Assembly: GCF_022827545.1 (NCBI RefSeq)
Contig: NZ_CP094669.1
Coordinates: 3,190,001 to 3,254,000, forward strand
Source: Hymenobacter tibetensis
GTDB lineage: Bacteria > Bacteroidota > Bacteroidia > Cytophagales > Hymenobacteraceae
Length of the DNA: 64,000 bases
Reading direction: 5' to 3'
The notes below the pieces were generated by a model. The model searched no databases. It was not told where the DNA came from and worked only from the letters and a program-made list of their open reading frames with translations. Shown one piece after another: positions 55,824 to 62,843 of this stretch (positions within the stretch are counted from its first letter, which is position 1; the number at the start of each line of letters is the position of its first letter). The position numbers and the translations under genes were made by a program.

Positions 55824-55925
55824 GGCGCCTCAAGTCCTTGGTGTGCTAGTATATAGCCGGTTTTTATTTAGGTGATAGACGCTCCTTATTGCGTGTTACT
55901 TCTCATCGTTCACTGTTCGTAAGCT

Positions 55926-57242
55926 ATGCCTTTACTCCTCGTTGTGGCGGCGGTTATTTTGCTGCTGATTTTAACTATCGTCTTCAAGCTCAATGCTTTC
56001 TTGTCGTTGATTATCGTGGCCGTTGGGCTAGGCTTAGCGGAAGGCATGGCCGCCAAGGATGTGCTGGTCTCAATCCAGAACGGCATGGGCAGCATTCTTG
56101 GGTCGGTGGTGATGATTATCGGGTTTGGGGCCATGCTTGGCAGCTTGCTCATTGAGAGCGGGGCGTTGCAGCGCATCACCTATCAGCTTATCAAAATCTT
56201 TGGTATCAAGCATATTCAGTGGGCGGTGCTGCTCACGGGGTTTGTGGTGGGCCTGCCGATGTACTACATGGCGGGCTTCGTGCTGCTGGTGCCCCTGGTG
56301 TTTTCTATTGCCGCCTCTACGCGGCTGCCCCTGCTGTACGTGGGCATGCCGCTGGTAGCAGCCCTTTCCGTCACGCACGGCTACCTGCCGCCGCACCCGG
56401 GCCCCACGGCCATTGCGGCGCTTTTCAAAGCCGATTTTTCTTTAACGCTGCTCTACGGATTGGCCATTGCCGTGCCCGCCGTCATTATTGCCGGCCCTAT
56501 TTTTTCTCGCACCCTGAAGCGCTACAATCCTTCGGCACCCACTACCATCGCTATGCCCCGGCACTTCACCGAAGACGAAATGCCGGGCTTTGGCGTCAGT
56601 TTATTTACGGTCCTTACCCCCATCCTACTCATGACGCTGGGGGCCGTGGCTACCCTCACCTTGCCCGCCACCTCGCACACCCGGCAAGTGGTGGAATTCA
56701 TCAGCGACCCGAGCCTGGCCTTGTTGATTTCGGTGTTGGTAGCCATGGTTACGCTCGGCCTCAACCGCGGCAAAAGCATGAAGGAGGTTATGGATCTGTT
56801 TTCGACGTCTATTGCCGGCATTGCTATGATTTTGCTGATTATTGGCGGGGGCGGGGCGCTCAAGCAAATCATGGTAGACAGCGGTGTCAGCGTCTATATC
56901 ACCACGCTTTTCACGGGCATGCACATGTCGCCGCTGTTTATGGCGTGGGCCATTGCGGCTATTTTGCGCGTCTGCCTGGGCTCTTCCACAGTGGCTTCGC
57001 TGACAGCGGGCGGGATGGTGCTACCCCTGATAGCCACTTCCGCCGTGAAACCCGAACTCATGGTGCTGGCTGTAGGAGCCGGTAGCCTGGTGTGCTCTCA
57101 CGTCAACGACCCCGGTTTCTGGATATTCAAGGAGTACTTCAACCTGACTATTCCGCAAACCCTAGCCACCTGGACCGTCATGGAAACCCTGGTGTCACTT
57201 GTAGGGCTGGTAGGAGTTTTTGCGCTGGATGCTGTTCTATAA
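55926..57242 (+). CDS. gluconate:H+ symporter (GntP family)
   Basis: 438 residues with 12 to 14 hydrophobic segments. GntP blocks are visible: AKDVLVSIQNGMGSILGSVVMIIGFGAMLG, MPLVAALSVTHGYLPPHPGPTA and LRVCLGSSTVASLTAGGMVLP. Transports gluconate or a related sugar acid with protons across the inner membrane. Gluconokinase follows in the same direction, so the pair brings gluconate to 6-phosphogluconate. A GntR-like regulator is not present. Confidence 0.93.
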   Translation: MPLLLVVAAVILLLILTIVFKLNAFLSLIIVAVGLGLAEGMAAKDVLVSIQNGMGSILGSVVMIIGFGAMLGSLLIESGALQRITYQLIKIFGIKHIQWAVLLTGFVVGLPMYYMAGFVLLVPLVFSIAASTRLPLLYVGMPLVAALSVTHGYLPPHPGPTAIAALFKADFSLTLLYGLAIAVPAVIIAGPIFSRTLKRYNPSAPTTIAMPRHFTEDEMPGFGVSLFTVLTPILLMTLGAVATLTLPATSHTRQVVEFISDPSLALLISVLVAMVTLGLNRGKSMKEVMDLFSTSIAGIAMILLIIGGGGALKQIMVDSGVSVYITTLFTGMHMSPLFMAWAIAAILRVCLGSSTVASLTAGGMVLPLIATSAVKPELMVLAVGAGSLVCSHVNDPGFWIFKEYFNLTIPQTLATWTVMETLVSLVGLVGVFALDAVL

Positions 57243-57436
57243 TCCGGCATTCCCTGTATTACAGCCCCGGCACTGAATACTCTCATTGGCAAGTAGTTGC
57301 TAGCGCGCATCAAAGTTTTCCGGTTGTCTGCTGCTGCCATTGAAAACCTAGCCTGTTGGCTGATGTTGTGATGCCGCAGTACACTGGAGCTTGAACTTAT
57401 GCGTACAACACGTTACTACTATTGAAGCAAAGAACT

Positions 57437-57949
57437 ATGGAGCGTACTGTGTTTGTTGTGATGGGCGTGTCGGCCAGTGGCAAAACTACTATTGGCGGCT
57501 TGCTAGCCAAGCGTTTAGGGATACCCTTTCATGATGCCGACGATTTTCATTCGGCGGCCAACGTGGCCAAAATGGCTAGTGGCACCCCCCTCACCGACGA
57601 AGACCGCCAAGGCTGGTTGGCGCAGTTGGCGCAGGCTATTGGGGAATGGGAAAAGACGGGTGGCGCAGTGCTAGCCTGCTCAGCGCTGAAGGAAGCGTAC
57701 CGCCGCACGCTGCAAGGTGGAGCACAACAACCTTTGCAGTGGGTGTACTTGGATGGCTCACGCGAGTTGCTGCACAATCGCCTCCTGGCCCGCAAAAACC
57801 ATTATATGGGCGCCGACATGCTCGACTCGCAATTAAACACACTGGAAGAGCCGGCCTACGGTATCCGAGTGGTTTTGCAGAAAGACCGCAGCCCGCAAGA
57901 AGTGGTAGCTGAAATTATGCGCGCCTACACCCCAACTCCAACCGAATAA
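57437..57949 (+). CDS. gluconokinase
   Basis: 170 residues from the ATG at 57437 (MERTVFVVMGVSASGKTT); the frame is open to a TTG at 57422 but the ATG fits the family. P-loop GVSASGKTT at residues 10-18, then PFHDADDFHS and ACSALKEAYRR, and HYMGADMLDSQLNTLEEP, are diagnostic of the GntK/IdnK type. It phosphorylates gluconate to 6-phosphogluconate in the cytoplasm. 194 bases after the permease. Confidence 0.94.
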   Translation: MERTVFVVMGVSASGKTTIGGLLAKRLGIPFHDADDFHSAANVAKMASGTPLTDEDRQGWLAQLAQAIGEWEKTGGAVLACSALKEAYRRTLQGGAQQPLQWVYLDGSRELLHNRLLARKNHYMGADMLDSQLNTLEEPAYGIRVVLQKDRSPQEVVAEIMRAYTPTPTE

Positions 57950-58135
57950 GGCTCCTGCGTTGCGTTGGGCTGTGTTTTGCCAGAACAATCCAGCGGGCAC
58001 ATTTAGCTTCCACCCAGCAGCTTATGGCTACTATCCTCGTACTCGCGCTTACAGGCTAGCGACATGAATATCGGAGCTACAGGACTGACTGGATTTTCCT
58101 GGCGAGTGCAATACAAACAAGGATAGGTTTTATTT

Positions 58136-58150
58136 TTTTCGACTAGAAAA
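58136..58150. promoter_or_regulatory. candidate TetR operator 1 (tetR promoter)
   Basis: TTTTCGACTAGAAAA is a near-palindrome that differs from the second site (58905-58919) by one base. It lies 21 bases before the -7 element of the tetR gene. A further half-site GGTCGAAA lies at 58158-58165. Confidence 0.55.
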
Positions 58151-58171
58151 ATAATTCGGTCGAAATCTCTG

Positions 58172-58179
58172 TATATTTG
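58172..58179 (+). promoter_or_regulatory. TAnnTTTG -7 element of tetR
   Basis: TATATTTG is an exact match to the Bacteroidota -7 consensus, eight bases before the ATG at 58188. No TTG at the usual -33 distance is visible; the region where one is expected carries the TetR half-sites. Confidence 0.5.
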
Positions 58180-58187
58180 CTGCCCAT

Positions 58188-58811
58188 ATGCTTCCGCACT
58201 CTCTCTCTGCGCCCGTCAGCCCTCAGTCAAAAGAGGACGCCATCCGCGAAAGCGTGATGCAGGCGGCGCAGCACCTATTCCAGCAGCATGGCCTCGACAA
58301 GGTAACGCTGGAAGATGTGGCCAAGGCTATTGGCAAGGGCAAGAGCACCTTGTATTACTACTACAAAAGCAAAGAGGAAATCTTTACGGCAGTAATGAGC
58401 CGTGAAATCGACAATGTGATAACTCAGGTAGCGGAGGCGGTTGCGCACGCCAGCACTGCCGAAGAAAAACTCTTCTCTTTTTGCGCCACTAAACTCTGCG
58501 CCTTGCGCAAAAAGCTAGCGCTTTACAACATCGTTTGCAGTGAGATGAACACTCAGGCAGAGTTTGGCTGTATGATGCGTCAGCGCTATTTCAAGCGCGA
58601 AAGTGTGCTGCTCAAAGGCATCATCACCTTCGGTATTGCGAGGGGTGAACTCCAGGCAATGAGCGAGCAGGACTTGAACACGCTGGTTTTTGTTGTGCTC
58701 AGTGGCTTGCACGGGTTGGAGATGGAAATGTTGGTCAACGACAACTTTGACATGCTCGACTCCTCTATTGCCCTCCTCACCCGGACCCTTATTCACGGCA
58801 TCAAGGCTTAA
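58188..58811 (+). CDS. TetR/AcrR family transcriptional regulator
   Basis: 207 residues. The N-terminal HTH reads HGLDKVTLEDVAKAIGKGKSTLYYYYKSKEEIF, a classical TetR DNA-binding domain, and the C-terminal helical part is a ligand-binding domain of the usual size. Its own promoter and the region after its stop carry near-identical palindromes (58136-58150, 58905-58919), which fits autorepression and control of the downstream genes. In Bacteroidota such regulators often precede RND efflux genes; here an ACP-like protein and a lipoyl mini-protein follow instead. Confidence 0.93.
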   Translation: MLPHSLSAPVSPQSKEDAIRESVMQAAQHLFQQHGLDKVTLEDVAKAIGKGKSTLYYYYKSKEEIFTAVMSREIDNVITQVAEAVAHASTAEEKLFSFCATKLCALRKKLALYNIVCSEMNTQAEFGCMMRQRYFKRESVLLKGIITFGIARGELQAMSEQDLNTLVFVVLSGLHGLEMEMLVNDNFDMLDSSIALLTRTLIHGIKA

Positions 58812-58904
58812 TTTTTTTGCCTGACTTTCGACCAATATTACTTTTCAGTCCATTAGCTATTCAAGATTCGTTTTTTATCAAGCAAGCAACAACACTTCGC
58901 CAAA

Positions 58905-58919
58905 TTTTCGACTCGAAAA
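58905..58919. promoter_or_regulatory. candidate TetR operator 2
   Basis: TTTTCGACTCGAAAA is a perfect palindrome with a single central base, one mismatch from the site in the tetR promoter. It lies 338 bases ahead of the ACP-like start. Confidence 0.55.
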
Positions 58920-59031
58920 CCATTTAGGTCCACTAGGCCACTCACCTTACGTGTAAACTACAGCCTCTTCCTGTACTTAACTCCCGCGCTAGCAGCACTA
59001 GCCAGTAGAAGTACAGCAACACCACCTACTA

Positions 59032-59131
59032 CACTGCCCATCGGGCAGTGCATTGGTAGCCAACACCTTTTTCGTGTTCTCCACTGCACGAACTGCCAGT
59101 GGCATACGCTCCCACTGCAGCTGCTACAGTG
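59032..59131 (+). other. three stem-loops in the leader of the ACP-like gene
   Basis: Hairpin 1: CACTGCCC/GGGCAGTG (59032-59039 with 59043-59050, 3-base loop). Hairpin 2: CCACTG/CAGTGG (59081-59086 with 59097-59102). Hairpin 3: CACTG/CAGTG (59113-59117 with 59127-59131). The repeated use of the same arm sequence allows alternative pairings, as in attenuators, but no ligand or function is known. Confidence 0.4.
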
Positions 59132-59256
59132 CTGAGTGCAAGCCTCGTTCTATTTCAACCACCATTTTTCTGGCAAGATGTAAGGCAAATCGTCAGCTCT
59201 TACGTCTACCCTTGCAGCATGGCACAGCCCTGCTTCCCTTTTCCACTTTTCACGCT

Positions 59257-59535
59257 ATGCATTCCCAGCCTTACCTCGCCAACACCTCTACTCACATAGC
59301 TCAAAAAGTTCGGCGCATCATCAGCAGACGGAAAGACATCAAGCTCCAACGCCTGCAATTCACTTCCACCTTCCGCGAATTGAATTTCGATCTGGTCGAC
59401 GTCGTCGATATCATTCTGGAATTGGAGCGCAGCTTCCACCTCACCATTCCCGACGAAGTTCCCCTGCACACCATCGGCGACTTCGTGTACTGCGTGGCCA
59501 ATTACCACGCTGCAGACCAACAGAAAGCCGCCTAA
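59257..59535 (+). CDS. acyl-carrier-like protein lacking the phosphopantetheine serine
   Basis: 92 residues from the ATG at 59257. It aligns without gaps to ACP helix 2: ELNFDLVDVVDIILELERSF against the DSL-type stretch of AcpP, and TIPDEVPLHTIGDFV follows as in ACPs. But the DSLD position reads D45-L46-V47-D48, so the Ser that carries 4'-phosphopantetheine is a Leu. It cannot be a normal acyl carrier; a structural or partner-binding role is inferred. The open frame extends upstream to 59053 through non-coding leader. It is 42 bases ahead of the lipoyl-like gene. Confidence 0.8.
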   Translation: MHSQPYLANTSTHIAQKVRRIISRRKDIKLQRLQFTSTFRELNFDLVDVVDIILELERSFHLTIPDEVPLHTIGDFVYCVANYHAADQQKAA

Positions 59536-59577
59536 CCGGCGCACCAGCAGACTTTTCTCAGGATTTCCACCTTCATC

Positions 59578-60015
59578 ATGGCTTTCAAGCGCGGAGTATT
59601 TTTCTCCCTGGCATTCAGTGCCGTCTTGCTATTACAGACCTCTACCAGACCTGCTCCCCGAGACGGAGACGCCCCTACCCTACCGGCTTCGTTCACTTCA
59701 AACTCGGTAGCCCTACCATCTCAACCAGCCCTCACCGCGCAGCAGCCCGACTCGCTACGCCCAATCCTTGCTGGGGCTCGTGGGCACGTAATTCAGTTGT
59801 TTTTTGGGGCCGGCCAGCCCGTACAAGCCGGCCAGATACTAGCGAAAGTGAGCGAAGAAATCGTTGGTTCCTCGCGCTACACTATAGCCTTCGTAGTAGC
59901 CCCCACCGCCGGCGTCATGGCCGAAACGCACTTACAACCCGGCGATTTTCATCACCCCAAAACCGTATTAGCCTTATTGCGCATTCCTACTGACACCCTA
60001 TCGAAGTCGCACTAG
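59578..60015 (+). CDS. exported mini membrane-fusion (lipoyl-domain) protein
   Basis: 145 residues. An N-terminal hydrophobic signal (FFSLAFSAVLLLQ, about 8-20) is followed by a Pro/Ser/Thr-rich stretch, then both halves of a biotinyl/lipoyl barrel-sandwich fold: GHVIQLFFGAGQPVQAGQIL (69-88) and APTAGVMAETHLQPGDF (108-124). In HlyD/MFP adaptors a long coiled coil separates the halves; here only about 15 residues do. No beta-barrel or membrane-proximal domain follows. Possibly a stand-alone accessory of an efflux or secretion system controlled by the upstream TetR. Confidence 0.7.
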   Translation: MAFKRGVFFSLAFSAVLLLQTSTRPAPRDGDAPTLPASFTSNSVALPSQPALTAQQPDSLRPILAGARGHVIQLFFGAGQPVQAGQILAKVSEEIVGSSRYTIAFVVAPTAGVMAETHLQPGDFHHPKTVLALLRIPTDTLSKSH

Positions 60016-60028
60016 GCTTGCCTTTAAC

Positions 60029-60787
60029 TTACTTCTCTTCAGAGGGCTTCTGGCGCTGGGCGGCGTCCATCTGAAAAGTCCATAGCTCGGCGACCGGAAC
60101 GGGTTGGCGGCTACTGGTTTCTACGGCTCCTTCTTTGGTCCAGAGGAATGGATAGAAGGACAAGCCCGTGTTGCCGTTTAGTTGGCTGGTTTCCTGTTGC
60201 CAGCCTTTCCAGCGCATTGACGAATAAAACCGAGAGATGTCTCCTGAGAAGCACCACTCAATGAATTGCGAATAGCTTAAATCGAGGGGTTCCCACGTTA
60301 GTTCGTCGGGGGCGAAGTAGTACAGTTTGCCTAAGTCAGGACCTAAAGCGCCGCCGTTGACAGCGAAGAAACCACCTACCACGTCATCTGCAACAAGCAG
60401 ATAACTAGGTGCCTCGCCATATTCCTGAAACGTTTTGCCCTTGTTCCACTCCGGGAGGCTGCGGTTTAGCCGGTCATGACCAGACCCAAGAATCCGCAGC
60501 CACCCGTTGTCGACCAGGATTCCGCCTGACTCATACACGATAGCGCCCATCGGGGAGCGAGTGGTGACTTGCGTTTGCAAGAGAGCGGTGGGTGCTTTTG
60601 CTGCGTCACGCGGCAAGATTTCCACCTTGTTTTTGGCGTGCTTCTGCCACCCAAGCACCAGCGGCCAACCGCTGTCCTGCGTGTTGAGCAGTTCTGATAG
60701 GGGCCGCATGGGCTTGCTGCTCTGCGCCATAGAATGGAGAAAGGGAGTCGTAATAAGTAACAGTACAACAGATAAGCGGAAGCGCAT
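60029..60787 (-). CDS. DUF2625 family protein, exported
   Basis: 252 residues. A signal peptide (LSVVLLLITTPFLHSMAQ) is followed by the DUF2625 body: MRPLSELLNTQDSGWPLVLG, then GSGHDRLNRSLPEWN, VADDVVGGFFAVNGG and YSQFIEWCFSGDI. Many DUF2625 proteins are cytoplasmic; this one appears exported. Function unknown. Its stop is 13 bases from the convergent lipoyl gene stop, with no clear terminator between. Confidence 0.85.
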   Translation of the reverse strand: MRFRLSVVLLLITTPFLHSMAQSSKPMRPLSELLNTQDSGWPLVLGWQKHAKNKVEILPRDAAKAPTALLQTQVTTRSPMGAIVYESGGILVDNGWLRILGSGHDRLNRSLPEWNKGKTFQEYGEAPSYLLVADDVVGGFFAVNGGALGPDLGKLYYFAPDELTWEPLDLSYSQFIEWCFSGDISRFYSSMRWKGWQQETSQLNGNTGLSFYPFLWTKEGAVETSSRQPVPVAELWTFQMDAAQRQKPSEEK

Positions 60788-60820
60788 AGCCGGCAGTGGA
60801 GTCTGGCAACGAGTTAGCGT

Positions 60821-62203
60821 TTACTCCACCAACGACACGCGCACTTTCTTGCCTTTTACCTTGGCCCCGAGCAGGCGTTGTAGCACATCGGGCGCCAGCT
60901 GGCGCGGCACGGCCACGTAGCTATAATAGTCGAACACCTCGATATGGCCGACTTGCTCGCGCGTGACGCCGCCCACATTCACGAAGGCACCTACCAAGTC
61001 GTGGGCACTGACTTTGTCTTTCTTGCCGGCCGTAACGTGAATGGTAACATTCTCCGGCTTAGGGGCTTTGGGCGCAGCTGGTGGCAGCTTGGGCGCTTTC
61101 ATGTCGCGCCACTGAATGCTAGAAGCCACCGGCCACTTTTGCACGTGGGCTTGCTCTTTAAGCGTGGCCAACAGGTGCGCAGTGCCCTCGGCCCCGGCGC
61201 GGGCCGTTCGGCCGGCGCGGTGCTGGAAGCTGTCGGCTTTATCGGGCGCGTCGTACTGCACCACTGTATCGAGCAAGGTCACGTCGAGGCCGCGGGCTGC
61301 TACGTCGGTGGCTACCAGCACCTGGCTGGAGCCGTTGCGAAGTTTGAGCAGGGCTTTGTCGCGCTCTGGCTGGGGCATTTTGCCATGCAACAGCTCCGCT
61401 GCCACTTCGCGGCCTTGCAGGAACCGTACGAGTTCGGTGCACTTGTCGCGGGTGTTGCAGAAAATGAGGGCGCGGCCCGTTTCAGGCTGGCGCAGCAGGT
61501 GCAACAGGGCCGCGGGCTTCAACTCAATGGGGCCAACATGCCCAATCAGTTTTAGGTTTTCGGGCAGTCGGTCATCGTCTTGGCCGAGGTTGATCACGCG
61601 TGGGCGGGTGAGGTTCTTCCGAATCAGGTCCAGCACCTTGTCCGACATGGTAGCCGAGAACAGCAACGTCTGCCGACGGCGCGGCAGGCGCTTCACAATC
61701 TCCACCAGCTCGTCCTGAAAGCCGAGTTCCAGCAGCTTATCGGCTTCGTCGAGCACCAGGGTTTTTAGCTGGTTCGGGATAATGGTGCGCCGCTCGAAGT
61801 GGTCGAGCAAACGGCCGGGCGTGGCTACCACCACGTGCGGCGCCTGCTGCAGCGAAGCTGTTTCTTCGCGGAAGGCATGGCCCCCGTAGAACGCCGCCAC
61901 CCGCAAATTGGGTAAGTATTTACCGAGTTTCTTGAGCGCATCACGCACCTGCAACGCTAGTTCACGGGCAGGCACCAGCACAATCATCTGCACGGCATCG
62001 TTCTTCACGTCCACTTGCTGCAACAAGGCCAAGCCGTAGGCAGCGGTTTTGCCGGAGCCGGTAGGCGCTTGGCCTGCTACATCCTGCCCATCGAGCGTGA
62101 GCGGCAATACCTGCTCCTGCACGGGCGTGGGCGTGATAAACTGGAGTTCTTCCAGAGCTTGCAGAAGGGAGGGCGCGAGGCCAAGGTCAGCGAAAGAGGG
62201 CAT
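60821..62203 (-). CDS. dbpA: ATP-dependent RNA helicase DbpA
   Basis: 460 residues. DEAD-box motifs: Q motif near the start, APTGSGKT, VLDEADKLLELGF, FSATM and HRAGRTARAG. The C-terminal 75 residues (VTIHVTAGKKDKVSAHDLVG and SYVAVPRQLA) match the DbpA RNA-binding domain, which binds 23S rRNA hairpin 92 and directs 50S assembly. A TACCTTTG -7 box lies 19 bases before the ATG. Confidence 0.93.
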   Translation of the reverse strand: MPSFADLGLAPSLLQALEELQFITPTPVQEQVLPLTLDGQDVAGQAPTGSGKTAAYGLALLQQVDVKNDAVQMIVLVPARELALQVRDALKKLGKYLPNLRVAAFYGGHAFREETASLQQAPHVVVATPGRLLDHFERRTIIPNQLKTLVLDEADKLLELGFQDELVEIVKRLPRRRQTLLFSATMSDKVLDLIRKNLTRPRVINLGQDDDRLPENLKLIGHVGPIELKPAALLHLLRQPETGRALIFCNTRDKCTELVRFLQGREVAAELLHGKMPQPERDKALLKLRNGSSQVLVATDVAARGLDVTLLDTVVQYDAPDKADSFQHRAGRTARAGAEGTAHLLATLKEQAHVQKWPVASSIQWRDMKAPKLPPAAPKAPKPENVTIHVTAGKKDKVSAHDLVGAFVNVGGVTREQVGHIEVFDYYSYVAVPRQLAPDVLQRLLGAKVKGKKVRVSLVE

Positions 62204-62222
62204 GAGGCAAGGGATTAGCCCG

Positions 62223-62230
62223 CAAAGGTA
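62223..62230 (-). promoter_or_regulatory. TAnnTTTG -7 element of dbpA
   Basis: On the minus strand, TACCTTTG at 62230-62223 matches the Bacteroidota -7 box exactly, 19 bases before the dbpA ATG. The -33 TTG is not obvious. Confidence 0.45.
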
Positions 62231-62281
62231 CGCAAAGCTCGCCCCTTAGCCTGCACTAGCCTCGCAAACCACTCTCGCAGC

Positions 62282-62794
62282 CTACAGTTCTTTGTAATAA
62301 TAGGCGGTGGCGTGCAAGGACCCGTCGGGGTTAGCGGCGTAGCGCGGAATCTCGCCCGCTTTCTGCCAGCCCAGATGGTGATACATAGCCGCAGCCGGCG
62401 AGTCGGCAATGGTATCCAGCACCAGCAAGCTCCGGTTGTGCTGACGAGCAAATACTTCGACGGTGGCCAACAGTTGGGAAGCTATGCCCTTGCCACGTGC
62501 TACTTGCAGTACTTGTAGTTTCTGCACTTCGGCGCGGTGTATCCCATTGGTTTTCAGCACAAGGGATAGCTGGATGGTGCCTACCACAGTTCCGTCTTCC
62601 TCTTCGGCCACCCATAAAGCCAAGCCAGGCCCCAGCGAGGAAAAAACGCTGTCCCAGTACGCATCGGCCTCGGCGGGAGTGGTGTCAGCCAAGAACCCAA
62701 CCGATGCTCCTCCTGCAATACTATCAAGCAACACCTCACGCAGGCTTGCCAGCAAATGCGCCTCACCGCTTTCCACTTTCCGAATAGTCGTCAT
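62282..62794 (-). CDS. GNAT family N-acetyltransferase
   Basis: 170 residues. The GNAT motif A region is visible as LQVLQVARGKGIASQLLATVE (the Arg/Gln-x-x-Gly-x-Gly/Ala pyrophosphate loop of acetyl-CoA), with motif B in AAAMYHHLGWQKAGEIP. It acetylates a small amine or a protein; the substrate cannot be inferred. It lies between dbpA and the rRNA methyltransferase on the same strand. Confidence 0.9.
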   Translation of the reverse strand: MTTIRKVESGEAHLLASLREVLLDSIAGGASVGFLADTTPAEADAYWDSVFSSLGPGLALWVAEEEDGTVVGTIQLSLVLKTNGIHRAEVQKLQVLQVARGKGIASQLLATVEVFARQHNRSLLVLDTIADSPAAAMYHHLGWQKAGEIPRYAANPDGSLHATAYYYKEL

Positions 62795-62843
62795 TACAGA
62801 GTATGTTGAACGAACACCAACTCTAGAGTTCTTGGAAGGAGAG

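Larger units (their letters stand above)
58812..59256. other. 445-base leader/intergenic region with operator and stem-loops
   Basis: No gene supported. It starts with a half-site TTTCGACC (58826-58833), then a palindrome (58905-58919), and 59032-59131 holds three consecutive hairpins made of CACTG/CAGTG arms. It presumably controls the ACP-like gene. Confidence 0.5.

Noticed and set aside
56219..57085. 288-codon plus-strand frame inside gntP
   Set aside because: Frame-shifted shadow of the gluconate permease, Gly/Arg/His-rich and without domains.
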